This document shows, piece after piece, positions 8,082 through 16,199 of a stretch of 25,273 bases of DNA. The notes beneath the pieces were generated by a model. It was not told the DNA's origin and made no database searches. It saw only the letters and a program-made list of their open reading frames with translations. Numbering within the stretch: position 1 is the first letter of the stretch; each line of letters starts with the position of its first letter. The translations under genes were made by a program, and so were the position numbers. The stretch comes from a virus. Location: IMG/VR virus record IMGVR_UViG_3300025880_000100, positions 1 through 25,273 of that record; one strand, given 5' to 3'.

Positions 8082-8776
8082 TAAAAATTACCTTCTAAGT
8101 ATCCAGAGGACCTTCTAATACGACTTCCTAGGTTTGGTTTACCCGGACGAAGAAATTTCTCAGATACGATTGTTGCTGCATCGGTGACATTAGCAGCGTT
8201 TCTAAGTGGATCAAGGACAGAACCTTCAGAGGTGTTTTCTAGCTCATGCCTTAGATAACCATAATTAGCTTCGTAAGAGTCTAGAGGTAGGTTGTTCTCT
8301 TCTGCCCAAGCTTCAAAGGCCCTACGTCTTGGACCAGTCCACTGAGCAAAGCCATAACCACCTCTTGAACCGGGTACGACAGGCTCAATCTCTTGCATGA
8401 ACTTAAAGCCACCTGTCTCGTGATCTAGGTTACCTACAAAACCAGCTGCCTGCTCTCTTGTAAGGCCAAAGTCTCTCATCAGGTCTTGGGTCAATCTTTT
8501 ACCTGTGTCTGAAGACATATCACCCCGAGAAGTAGGCCTCATCTCACCTTCTGGTAGTGTAAAAGAAGTCTCTGACATAGCCCTAGTGTCAACACCCTCA
8601 TCAATGGTAACTGAGTCTTGATACCGTTGGATATGCTCAAGCATTGAGGTGGCTGCATTGTAAGGTCTTTGCGCTGCTTCCATACGTGCTTTACGCATTA
8701 AGCCTGAGGTTTTTTGAATTGGGGCAACTTGAACTTGAGTGTTCAGGCTTTCCCTAATGTCTGGCATACTGTACAT
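8081..8776 (-). CDS. Phage tail lysozyme-type protein
   Basis: A 231-residue protein with an N-terminal unstructured region (about residues 1-90) and a lysozyme-like domain of the phage tail lysozyme type. Seen: LTREQAAGFVGNLDHETGGF with the likely catalytic Glu at E120, then GSRGGYGFAQWTGPRR and a C-terminal helical part ending near the stop. In this family the enzyme is carried in the particle and opens peptidoglycan during DNA entry. It lies within the ejection-protein block, which fits that job better than host lysis. Start is ATG at 8774-8776 with AGGA about 9 bases upstream; a second ATG three codons later is possible. Confidence 0.85.
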   Translation of the reverse strand: MYSMPDIRESLNTQVQVAPIQKTSGLMRKARMEAAQRPYNAATSMLEHIQRYQDSVTIDEGVDTRAMSETSFTLPEGEMRPTSRGDMSSDTGKRLTQDLMRDFGLTREQAAGFVGNLDHETGGFKFMQEIEPVVPGSRGGYGFAQWTGPRRRAFEAWAEENNLPLDSYEANYGYLRHELENTSEGSVLDPLRNAANVTDAATIVSEKFLRPGKPNLGSRIRRSSGYLEGNF

Positions 8777-8797
8777 TGTTATTAATCCTAGAAAAAG

Positions 8798-10348
8798 TTA
8801 GCCCATAAGAACAGTTGCAGCGAGTTGGAACTTAGCAGCGGTATCTGCAGCCTTATCAGATTTAGCAAGTGCATCAGCCTCTTTATCTGCCAATAACAAA
8901 CTAAGAGCACGATTAGCCTCACCTTCAGATACAGTCAAAGCAGCACTCATGATGTCACGTTCTCTTTGCCAAATCTGATCAATAGTTGTTTGTGTCATCC
9001 CGTTAGCAACCTTAGCTGCGGTCATGTTAGCTTCGTTCTGTGCAGCAGTATCAAGTGTAGCAATATTCTGTCGCCACTGAGCATTAGCCTGAGCGATGAC
9101 AAGAGAGTTACTTGCGTTAAACTGATCTCTTAGGTTCTTTAGTTGAGTGTTGAACTTCTCTGCAGCATTAGTCTCACCAGCATTAAACTGACGAATAGCA
9201 TTAACCTGCTCAGCGTTATACCTAGATACTGTAGTTTTTAACTCTGAAAAGAATTGATTGGTTTGGTTTTCACTAGCAGCATTAAACTGTTTTGCAGCAT
9301 TCTCAGCAGCTTGATCAGACAGAAGAGCATTTGCACGTGTTTGTGTCTTAAAGATCAAAGTCTGTTGTTCGTTGTTGAGGTTCTGCATCTCAAACTGTGC
9401 GACAGTAGCAGCATCCCGTTCAGCAATGCTTATAGCAGACTCCATAGCGGCCTGTACAACAGCTTGACCAGCCATAGAGGAGGCACCTAGCCCACGAGCC
9501 TGCATGACGCTCATAGCCCGTCTCATAGCTCCTGAGGCCCAAGGTGGTGTCCCATCCTTCTCGAAGTCATCCATAAGGATTTCAAGTTGACCTTTAACAG
9601 TCCCCTCTGCAGACACCTCACCCTTAGCTGCTTCAAGGTTGTCTAGTTCTTCTTTAGCCTTGTCAGAAATAAGAGTTGCATCAATAACAGCAGCGTCAGT
9701 CTCTTTAGGTTCTTCTACCTTAGCAACTTCTTCTACTTTTGTTACCTGAGCATCAGGACGGTCTTGAACCTGACCAGTACCTTCTTGAAGGAGGGTCTCT
9801 GGGGTCTCTGGAATCTTGGCAACCTCAGCCTGCGTGACGACAGACATAGGATCAGTGATAGAAGACTCCATAAGCTCTTTAGTTACAGGTTCAACAAACT
9901 GTTGTGCAAGAGTGTTCTTACGGTTAAGTTCTTCAAGTGCTTTCTGAGTTGTCTCTACCTGAGTCTTTAGTGCCTCATCTTCTGGAGCAGCTTCAAGTGC
10001 TTTCTGAGCTTCACTAAGGTCAACCGTAGTTGTTTTAATTTGATCTTGAGTTTGAGAGACAAAAGCATTAGGGTCAGCCTTAATCTGTTCGGCAAGAGTA
10101 GTAGGTTGGTCTGGAGTAGTTGTAGCTGTAGTCTCTACGGTACCACCCTCAGCCATAGCTTGAGTTTGCATAGGCTTACCTGCCAATCTCTGTTGAGCAA
10201 TTTGAGTATATTCACCCATCTTACTAGCAGCAGAAGGAGAGGCAGCAAGGAATTTATCCATAGACGCCTTATCCAATGGACCCTTGTAACCTTGCTTGAC
10301 TAGCAGCATGTATTGTTGTTGAGGAGTAAACCCTGCAAACTTCTTCAT
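8798..10348 (-). CDS. QFNA-repeat virion protein (516 aa), probable internal/ejection protein
   Basis: The first 60 residues are a small folded segment (FTPQQQYMLLVKQGYKGPLD), followed by a long Glu/Thr/Ala-rich linker to about residue 250, then a helical domain. Residues 351-425 hold repeated units with the core QFNA or KFN (KQFNAASEN, RQFNAGETN, EKFNTQLKN, DQFNASNSL), spaced like a coiled-coil or trimer-forming repeat, then AQANAQWRQNIAT and DQIWQRERDIM, a pattern I know from marine phage structural proteins. The function is not proven; its place between the fibre chaperone and tail lysozyme suggests an internal virion or tail component. Start ATG has AAGGAT upstream. Confidence 0.78.
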   Translation of the reverse strand: MKKFAGFTPQQQYMLLVKQGYKGPLDKASMDKFLAASPSAASKMGEYTQIAQQRLAGKPMQTQAMAEGGTVETTATTTPDQPTTLAEQIKADPNAFVSQTQDQIKTTTVDLSEAQKALEAAPEDEALKTQVETTQKALEELNRKNTLAQQFVEPVTKELMESSITDPMSVVTQAEVAKIPETPETLLQEGTGQVQDRPDAQVTKVEEVAKVEEPKETDAAVIDATLISDKAKEELDNLEAAKGEVSAEGTVKGQLEILMDDFEKDGTPPWASGAMRRAMSVMQARGLGASSMAGQAVVQAAMESAISIAERDAATVAQFEMQNLNNEQQTLIFKTQTRANALLSDQAAENAAKQFNAASENQTNQFFSELKTTVSRYNAEQVNAIRQFNAGETNAAEKFNTQLKNLRDQFNASNSLVIAQANAQWRQNIATLDTAAQNEANMTAAKVANGMTQTTIDQIWQRERDIMSAALTVSEGEANRALSLLLADKEADALAKSDKAADTAAKFQLAATVLMG

Positions 10349-10360
10349 CTGTTCTTATCC

Positions 10361-10711
10361 TTAAGGCTTAGTAGGCCAGTTGATATCTGTAGGGAACCCA
10401 TCTTGGTCTGGCACATCACGCAAAGCCTGCCGATAGGTGGCCCATGCCGCTTGGTCTACAGGTGCGTCTGCTACTTGTGTCCAGTCGGACTGTGTGAGCA
10501 GGGTGTTGCGCTTGGTGCGGGCTTCGGCTGCTAGTAGGTCAGCCTCGCTTGGTGGTGCGGGAGGTTGGTACGCAACGACTTCACCAAACTCACCGGATAG
10601 TGCGCGGGCATGATCTGTCGTATCTGGGTCAAGGTAAACAGAAGAACCGTCAGGCCGATCAACAACAATACCGCCAATTTCGTTCATTACTTTAGGGCTT
10701 AGATACGTCAT
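10361..10711 (-). CDS. Tail fibre assembly chaperone-like protein
   Basis: A 116-residue protein with the C-terminal pattern of the phage tail assembly chaperone family: EARTKRNTLLTQSDWTQ, then AWATYRQALRDVP and GFPTDINWP. Family members help fold or attach the fibre encoded just upstream, and here the start overlaps the fibre stop (ATGA at 10708-10711), so the two are coupled. Base composition differs from its neighbours: two sample 60-base lines count 58% and 67% GC against roughly 45% around it, which points to acquisition from a GC-richer phage or host. Confidence 0.85.
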   Translation of the reverse strand: MTYLSPKVMNEIGGIVVDRPDGSSVYLDPDTTDHARALSGEFGEVVAYQPPAPPSEADLLAAEARTKRNTLLTQSDWTQVADAPVDQAAWATYRQALRDVPDQDGFPTDINWPTKP

Positions 10712-12105
10712 ACTGAAACGTCCTCAATTCCAATGGTGAATAAGGGCCAGATTGGGTCTCCCGTAGTTTGGAAACGTATTAGCTGCACTTGGCTTTGATT
10801 GATGTTATCATCAGAGTGCCTGTGCTGAATTGCAATGTCGTCACCAATAGAAACAGAAATATCAAGACTTCTACTCACAAAAGAAGTTGATGAAGTTGAC
10901 CAACTTTGCGCCAGAACGTCATTTTTGTATACCTCAACAATAGACGAACCAGTAAATCCGCCACGGGATTGCTCAAGTGTCAACCTAACCGATCCGCTCT
11001 GGAAAATACCAACTTTTACTAGCTGGGCAAATGTGTCTTCTTCCCTAGATGATAAGCTATCCTTGCTTAACTTCACATCAGTGCCAGCCGCTATAGTTCC
11101 AAGAGCCGCAAACCCTATTGTCTGTGAATCAAACCCCTGCGCCAACCTCTGACCTGACACTAAACCGAACACCGTGGACGTGTCGTCTTCTGCTTGGACT
11201 TGAGTCAACTCATTGTCTGGAGCCTTAGCATCAAGCTGGGTTTGAATGTTTGAAGTTACACCGTCTGTGTAGTTTAGTTCAGTTACGGTAGCAGTAATCC
11301 CATCAAGGGTATTTAACTCAGCAGCAGTGGCAGTAAGACCTAGGTTAGTCAGAGCACTAGCAGCAGTAGAAGCACCTGTACCACCATCAGCAACAGCAAG
11401 GTCAGTGATACCTGTGATAGAACCACCAGTAATAGACACAGAGTCAGAGTCTTGAGTAGCAATAGAGCCAAGTCCAAGAGTAGCTCTTGCAGTAGTTGCA
11501 TCAGCGTCATCAACCAAAGTAGCACCGTAGGTACTGATAGTCGTGTTAGCAGGAAGACTAAGAGTCTTAATGTCAGCGTCTACTTCACTGTCCATCAAAG
11601 CACCAGCAGCAGTTACGTTAGCTGTGTCAGTCACATCTGCTAGGGCTTCAATACCAGCAAGCTTTGTTTCCTCTGCTGTCGTGTAACTTGCAGTGGTGTT
11701 ATCAAGGATTGTTGACCAAGCTTGTACATCAGAACCAATAGCGACACCTAGTGCAGTACGTGCAGCAGAGTCACTGGTAGCCCCTGTACCACCCTGAGCA
11801 ATAGGTAAGGCATTGGTTAGTACAAGGTCGTCTAGGTAGCCTGTAGACCACCTCAGTGTCGTTGTACCAAGCTCATAGGCAGAGTCTGTCTTAGGTGCAA
11901 TAGAACCAGAACCCACAACAACATCCTGAGCGGGGCCTACGACAGTAATAGGTGCACCTTCAGCTGTAGACCCATCATGGGTATGACCAGTAGAAGCACT
12001 AAAGGCCCCTGCAACAGCATCAAATTCATTATCTAGGTCATCTGCATCCACAACAGAACCGTTGGCAATGTTATTGGAGACATCTTGACGTACGTATCCA
12101 GCCAT
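10708..12105 (-). CDS. Tail fibre protein
   Basis: A 465-residue fibre. The N-terminus (residues 1-55) contains DLDNEFDAVAGAF and STGHTHDGSTAEGAPI, a common virion-attachment segment of marine phage fibres. The shaft has fibre repeats such as IAQGGTGATSDSAARTALGV and VADGGTGASTAASALTNLGL, with LNTLDGITATVTELNYTDGV. From about residue 290 (10708-11238) the sequence changes to a non-repetitive beta-rich domain, the likely receptor-binding tip. It is followed by an overlapping chaperone gene. The tip and chaperone together look like an exchangeable host-range module. Confidence 0.88.
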   Translation of the reverse strand: MAGYVRQDVSNNIANGSVVDADDLDNEFDAVAGAFSASTGHTHDGSTAEGAPITVVGPAQDVVVGSGSIAPKTDSAYELGTTTLRWSTGYLDDLVLTNALPIAQGGTGATSDSAARTALGVAIGSDVQAWSTILDNTTASYTTAEETKLAGIEALADVTDTANVTAAGALMDSEVDADIKTLSLPANTTISTYGATLVDDADATTARATLGLGSIATQDSDSVSITGGSITGITDLAVADGGTGASTAASALTNLGLTATAAELNTLDGITATVTELNYTDGVTSNIQTQLDAKAPDNELTQVQAEDDTSTVFGLVSGQRLAQGFDSQTIGFAALGTIAAGTDVKLSKDSLSSREEDTFAQLVKVGIFQSGSVRLTLEQSRGGFTGSSIVEVYKNDVLAQSWSTSSTSFVSRSLDISVSIGDDIAIQHRHSDDNINQSQVQLIRFQTTGDPIWPLFTIGIEDVSV

Positions 12106-12109
12106 CTAA

Positions 12110-13648
12110 TTACTTTCTCTCGTTAGTTCTAAACTCTAAAACAGCAGTGTCTAAGCTGAAAGAGGGGTTAGTTGTTTTATCTTCAATACGGAAAGAGACA
12201 GTCTTACCACTACCGATTACATTTGTGTTGTAGACATTGTCCAAAGGAGCACCATACACAGCTGTACCATAAAGGGTGTTAGGGGCACCGTAGATAAAGA
12301 CACCTGCACTGGTACTTCCAAGACTAATTGTGTTAGCCAGACCCCCTGTGTAGTTGTCCACCTTAAACAAGTCAAAGTCTAGGTTTAGGTCAACAGCAAA
12401 GGTACCTGCAGTCTCAACATACAAAGACATCTTGTAGAATGTTTTACGTACTTGAGGGTCGTTGATTGGCATGAAAGGAGACTTATAAATCGCCTCAATA
12501 ATACTGCCATCTCTACTACTGCCTGTCTCTGCTCTATAGACATAACCATCATCATTAGCAAAGACTGTAAGCTCTTGACCGGGGACATAACGACCGTCAG
12601 ACACATAGACCTTAAAACCACTTGTGGTAGCCCAGTTAATCTGAGAAGCACCTTGGTCAGAAAACTTAGTGCCAATAATACCCTTAGCTACGTCAGTGCC
12701 AACAGAAGGGCTGTAAGCAAACACCCTGTACTGAGCTTTCTCTCTTAACACATAACTAGAAAAAGTCTGAGTGCTGTTAATAAAAGCTAGGGCATCTTTA
12801 TTAATTGGAGCAGAAGCAACCTCAAGACCAAAGTCACCAATCCGTTCAGTTGCACTAAGAAGTCTAAGACCATCAGCGGCCATGAACATAACATCACCAC
12901 CAACCTCTTGAATAGTCTCACCGTGTAGGCAACCAATATCTTCTGCAATAGGTACAAGCTGGAAGTCTGCAACACTGCTACCAACAAGTCTTTGGATTTT
13001 ATTACGACTAAAAATAATCAGCTGATCTCTAAAGACAATAAGACCTGTGATAGTATGTCCTACATTAACTACTCCAGCACCATTAGCAGGGGTAAAGTCA
13101 GTTTCATCGTAAGGGGCAGAGAAGTGTAGGTTAGCTCCATTAGCTAGGAAGATAGCCTTCTTGTAAGAAGACACATGAGCAGAACCAGTGAGATCAGAGG
13201 GCAGTGTTGGGAATGTGAGAGTGTTTGTCGTGTCATTAAGTACAGCAGGAGAGTTAACCCCATCTACAAAGACAATCTTATGGTTTCCATCAAAGTTAAA
13301 GTCTACCGCCTTAATGCGACCACCAAGCAAAGCTGCTGAACCCAAGGAAGACCAAGTGGCACCAGAGTTAATAAAGTACTCCGATACGTTACTGGCATTC
13401 TCTCTTACTGCAACTACCTCACCTGCATTAACGACCTTAACACCAAGCATAGGTCCTGAACCAGCTACTTGACCTGCAATATACTTTTCATACCCGAGTA
13501 CTTTTTTATAACCACCCTCTTTAGATGGCTCAAAGTTCTGAAGAAAAGTTGCTGATCCCACCATATTGGTACCCTGCTGGAGAGGGTTCATGTTAGAGAT
13601 AAGACCACCTCTAAACTCAACAGGAAAGGTTTGCCATTGTGAAGGCAT
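12110..13648 (-). CDS. Tail hub / packaged-DNA stabilisation protein
   Basis: A 512-residue beta-rich protein. The N-terminus (FRGGLISNMNPLQQGTNMVGSATFLQNFEPSKEGGYKKVLGYEKY) is typical of the tail tubular protein B / P22 gp10-like hub class, where it plugs the portal-adaptor channel and carries fibres. Repeated beta segments between residues 60 and 330 (KAVDFNFDGNHKIVFVDG, FRDQLIIFSRNKIQRL) suggest a propeller-like fold. It follows the adaptor gene with a one-base TAATG overlap and precedes the fibre, the usual podovirus order. The functional class is inferred from length, order and motifs. Confidence 0.82.
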   Translation of the reverse strand: MPSQWQTFPVEFRGGLISNMNPLQQGTNMVGSATFLQNFEPSKEGGYKKVLGYEKYIAGQVAGSGPMLGVKVVNAGEVVAVRENASNVSEYFINSGATWSSLGSAALLGGRIKAVDFNFDGNHKIVFVDGVNSPAVLNDTTNTLTFPTLPSDLTGSAHVSSYKKAIFLANGANLHFSAPYDETDFTPANGAGVVNVGHTITGLIVFRDQLIIFSRNKIQRLVGSSVADFQLVPIAEDIGCLHGETIQEVGGDVMFMAADGLRLLSATERIGDFGLEVASAPINKDALAFINSTQTFSSYVLREKAQYRVFAYSPSVGTDVAKGIIGTKFSDQGASQINWATTSGFKVYVSDGRYVPGQELTVFANDDGYVYRAETGSSRDGSIIEAIYKSPFMPINDPQVRKTFYKMSLYVETAGTFAVDLNLDFDLFKVDNYTGGLANTISLGSTSAGVFIYGAPNTLYGTAVYGAPLDNVYNTNVIGSGKTVSFRIEDKTTNPSFSLDTAVLEFRTNERK

Positions 13649-14340
13649 TAAAAGGACCTTACAGTAGAACGAAGATATTCATAACGGTTTACGTAGATGC
13701 TTCTGAGAGACTTGAGACCCTCTTTAAACTTCATATTGCTAAGTTGAGCACTTTCATTGTCCCCACGGAATGCATGAGCATGTACCATAGCACCGTCAAT
13801 GATAACATAACGAAACTCTTCTGGGACACTTGGCACATCTGAGTGGAGTTCTAGTGGTTGTGGGTTAGTATAATACTCAAAAGCAATCGTGTAGGCTTTG
13901 TCTGGAGAAGGCACAACACCATACTCTAGAGAAGGGGTACGAAATACATACTCAGGGATAGTGTTGATTCCCTCGCTGTTATTGTACTCGTAGTCTAAAT
14001 ACTTGTCAAGATACTCTTCATAAGAAATAAGCTTTAGTCTTTTTGTGTCGTTACCAAGAGTATCATCACGTTTGATCCTAAAGGAGTCCATGTCCAAGGT
14101 TTTAGTGTCGCTTTGGATATCATACCGGACTTGACCTACAACAGCAGTATCTTCTTGGGTAACGTGGTTAAAGGGCCACTCAAAGTGCTCTTGGTTAACA
14201 TCCCTAAGAGAAGAGTTAACTGCATCCTTAGCGGTGGCATAAAAGCCTACAGAGGTAGCAAAATTAGCTTGAGTTAGTTCCACCTCATTGAGGCGACGGT
14301 TAACGTCATTCACTAGACCTAAAAAGTTGTAATCAGCCAT
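13648..14340 (-). CDS. Tail adaptor protein (T7 gp11 / tail tubular protein A-like)
   Basis: A 230-residue protein of the size and position of podovirus adaptor proteins, which form a ring under the portal. Seen: a helical N-terminus (LVNDVNRRLNEVELTQANF, then AKDAVNSSLRDVNQEHFEWPFN), a central YEEYLDKYLDYEY, beta segment YTIAFEYYTNPQPL and a C-terminal helical region (IDGAMVHAHAFRGDNESAQL). These resemble T7 gp11-type adaptors. The ATG at 14338-14340 has GAGGT upstream, and the T run of the preceding terminator lies within its ribosome-site region, so expression probably depends on read-through. Confidence 0.82.
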   Translation of the reverse strand: MADYNFLGLVNDVNRRLNEVELTQANFATSVGFYATAKDAVNSSLRDVNQEHFEWPFNHVTQEDTAVVGQVRYDIQSDTKTLDMDSFRIKRDDTLGNDTKRLKLISYEEYLDKYLDYEYNNSEGINTIPEYVFRTPSLEYGVVPSPDKAYTIAFEYYTNPQPLELHSDVPSVPEEFRYVIIDGAMVHAHAFRGDNESAQLSNMKFKEGLKSLRSIYVNRYEYLRSTVRSF

Positions 14341-14350
14341 CTCTACCTCA

Positions 14351-14384
14351 AATAAAAAGAGACTACCCCCGTAAGGATAGCCTC
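14351..14384 (-). terminator. Rho-independent terminator after the capsid/decoration genes
   Basis: Read on the - strand: GAGGCTATCC, loop, GGGGTAGTCTC (two G-T pairs), then TTTTTATTT. It lies between the 135-residue gene and the tail adaptor gene. A leaky terminator here would give high capsid and decoration expression and lower tail expression, similar in layout to the terminator after gene 10 of T7. Confidence 0.82.
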
Positions 14385-14396
14385 AGAGTTTCTAGC

Positions 14397-14804
14397 TTAA
14401 GCCAGTGTGTCGCGGTCTACTTCGGCAGGGCCACGAGTTGCTTGATTTACGTCTACGACAATAGCCCAAACACGAGCAGTTGAACCCGCAGTTGTACCAC
14501 TGATAACCGTAACAGCGTCAATGGTGTCAGCAGCAGTAATACCCAGAGTCTGTGAACCAAAGGCAAAGTCACCTGCAGCACCATCATCTACACTAGTAGC
14601 AGCCATGAATGTAGTTGTGTCATCAGCAACAGCAACAGTGAAAGTAGTAACGTCTTCTACCGCGTCGATCAGTTCAACACCAGCAGCAAGGACAAGAGTA
14701 CCAGCACCAACAGCAGGGCCTTCGACCGTACCAGATGCAGTACCCAGATTGATCGTCTTTTCAACCATATAGGCTTTAGACGTCAGGGAAGTTGAGAGAG
14801 CCAT
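14397..14804 (-). CDS. Small beta-rich protein next to capsid (135 aa), possible head decoration protein
   Basis: No firm family match. The protein is nearly all small and beta-forming residues (Ala, Gly, Thr, Val, Asp), with alternating strands such as TFTVAVADDTTTF and AVTVISGTT, and no Cys. It follows the major capsid gene, has a strong AGGAAGGA ribosome site and is closed by a terminator, so it is likely made in large amount. These features fit a head decoration or head fibre protein; this is inference from composition and place. Confidence 0.65.
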   Translation of the reverse strand: MALSTSLTSKAYMVEKTINLGTASGTVEGPAVGAGTLVLAAGVELIDAVEDVTTFTVAVADDTTTFMAATSVDDGAAGDFAFGSQTLGITAADTIDAVTVISGTTAGSTARVWAIVVDVNQATRGPAEVDRDTLA

Positions 14805-14838
14805 ATTAAGATTCCTTCCTATGAGTTATGGCAGCTTA

Positions 14839-14860
14839 GGGTACCCCCGAAGGGATACCC
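14839..14860 (-). other. UUCG-loop hairpin between capsid and decoration-like genes
   Basis: On the - strand GGGTATCCC, loop around TTCG, GGGGTACCC (one G-T pair). No T run follows, so it is not a clear terminator; it may stabilise the 3' end of processed capsid mRNA or mark a processing site. Confidence 0.55.
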
Positions 14861-14876
14861 AATGTAAACCTACTTA

Positions 14877-15950
14877 TCAGGCAAGGTTATATTTAGCTGT
14901 TACGAGAGCTTCTGGACGCAGAATCTTACGACCGTACAGGTGCATACCACGTACAATGTCAGCAAAGGAGTCTGGGTCACGGTAAGTCTCGGTCTTGTTG
15001 ATTTGCTCAGCGGTTGCAACAGCAGAATCATGACCACCAACAATAACACCGAAGTTAGCGTTCTGGTTAGCCGTACCAGTTGTAGCAGCGCCAGTACCAA
15101 CTTGTGGAGTGTTGTTGGATACGTATACCCGGAAACCATTCCAGTTGTTGATGACCAGACCATTACGAAGGGCACCGGAATCACCGTAGTCAGAGTTCAA
15201 GAAGCGCGAGTCTTCATCCTGCAAAACTTCCATCATGACTGGGTCAATGACAATCCAGCGACCTGCTTTATCAACGTTCTGTTGGTCCAAAAGACGGCCC
15301 ATACGGTTGATCAGCATGACTGGAGAGACATAAGCTGTTGGAAGAGCAGTAGCACCGGGCAAACGTGCAGCAACAGGGATCGAGTGGTTCCCAGCAGAAG
15401 CAGTTGTGATGTTACCGAAGTCACCCTTTTTAAGCTTCATGGAACCCAAGAGTTCGTCAGAGCCAGCGGTGTCTACAGCTTTAGTGCCATTGACTTGGTC
15501 GTTAACTGTGTCAGCGTTTGCATGAAGAGCAGTCTGCTTGTAGCCCGACAGGTAACCCAGAACTTCTTGGTCGTACTGATCAGCCAGACGGTAGGCAGCA
15601 CGGTTAGTTGCGAGGTCCATGAAGTTTACATGCGAGTGCTTCTCTTCGATGTCATCTACCTTAAATGCAAAGTAGTTAGACTTGTCAATAACCAGCGAGA
15701 AATCTTCATCGTCGAGGTCTTGAGCGTTAACCTGAGTACCACGAGCATAAGGGCTTACTGTGATTTCTGGCTCTTTGATGATCTTTACAGAGTCACCTTG
15801 GGCAGAGATTTCACCGAAGTAATCAGAGTTAGTAATGTCACCAGCAATAGTGGACTTACGGAATGCGAGTTGAACTTTCTTGGAATAAATTACCGAAGAG
15901 AAGTTACCGTTTGGCAGGTTGTTGTGGCCTGCAGCGGATTGGAAAGCCAT
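14877..15950 (-). CDS. Major capsid protein
   Basis: A 357-residue capsid protein, probably HK97-fold. The N-terminal region (NGNFSSVIYSKKVQLAF, then SVKIIKEPEITVSPYARG and DKSNYFAFKVDDIEE) and the C-terminal NTPQVG...NFGVIVGGHDSAVA...ADIVRGMHLYGRKIL are the pattern of coat proteins in marine podo- and siphoviruses. It follows a scaffold gene and has a dedicated promoter, a long leader and a near-perfect AGGAGG ribosome site, all consistent with the most abundant virion protein. Codon choice avoids TTA, CTA and TCA, which leaves an open but meaningless antisense frame. I cannot name the closest reference phage. Confidence 0.9.
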   Translation of the reverse strand: MAFQSAAGHNNLPNGNFSSVIYSKKVQLAFRKSTIAGDITNSDYFGEISAQGDSVKIIKEPEITVSPYARGTQVNAQDLDDEDFSLVIDKSNYFAFKVDDIEEKHSHVNFMDLATNRAAYRLADQYDQEVLGYLSGYKQTALHANADTVNDQVNGTKAVDTAGSDELLGSMKLKKGDFGNITTASAGNHSIPVAARLPGATALPTAYVSPVMLINRMGRLLDQQNVDKAGRWIVIDPVMMEVLQDEDSRFLNSDYGDSGALRNGLVINNWNGFRVYVSNNTPQVGTGAATTGTANQNANFGVIVGGHDSAVATAEQINKTETYRDPDSFADIVRGMHLYGRKILRPEALVTAKYNLA

Positions 15951-16104
15951 GAGAAATCCTCCTGTGATATGTTTTGGCTTTATAATGAGCTAAACATGGT
16001 TCAAAGAGGCTAAACGTCTTTAGGGTGCAAAAGTATCTCAGGTCGGCCAACCTTTGAAACCTTGGGCCTATGCGCTCAGGTAGTTCTTATCTTGTTTAAG
16101 CTTT

Positions 16105-16159
16105 GGGGGGTTTTAGTCTTTAACCCCGAGGTAGTACTATAATAGCAGGCTCGGGGTTA
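16105..16159 (-). promoter_or_regulatory. 5' hairpin of the capsid mRNA with a competing partner
   Basis: TAACCCCGAG (16121-16130) pairs perfectly over 10 bp with CTCGGGGTTA (16150-16159) around a 19-base loop. With the promoter at 16169-16196 the transcript should start near 16162, so this stem lies within a few bases of the 5' end. A second GGGGGGTT (16105-16112) could instead pair with AACCCC (16122-16127), so two exclusive folds are possible. A 5'-terminal stem could protect the mRNA; an attenuator is the less likely alternative. Confidence 0.65.
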
Positions 16160-16168
16160 TTGACGTTA

Positions 16169-16196
16169 GTTATATGTAAAACAGTTTAACTGTCAA
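16169..16196 (-). promoter_or_regulatory. Sigma70-type promoter for the major capsid gene
   Basis: On the - strand TTGACA (16191-16196), 16-base spacer, TATAAC (16169-16174). It lies in the only sizeable intergenic gap, between the scaffold stop at 16200 and the capsid ATG at 15950, and would give a leader of roughly 210 bases. Confidence 0.75.
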
Positions 16197-16199
16197 GGA

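Noticed and set aside
14940-16013. 357-codon open frame antisense to the whole major capsid gene
   Set aside because: Its codons align exactly with capsid codons, so stops would need TTA, CTA or TCA in the capsid gene, codons that a strongly biased gene avoids. The product has no domain, and there is no convincing promoter or ribosome site. Unlike the HNH case, codon bias alone explains it.
16138-16143. TATAAT on the + strand upstream of the scaffold's antisense
   Set aside because: It lies in the loop of the capsid leader hairpin, has no matching -35 and no + strand gene follows.
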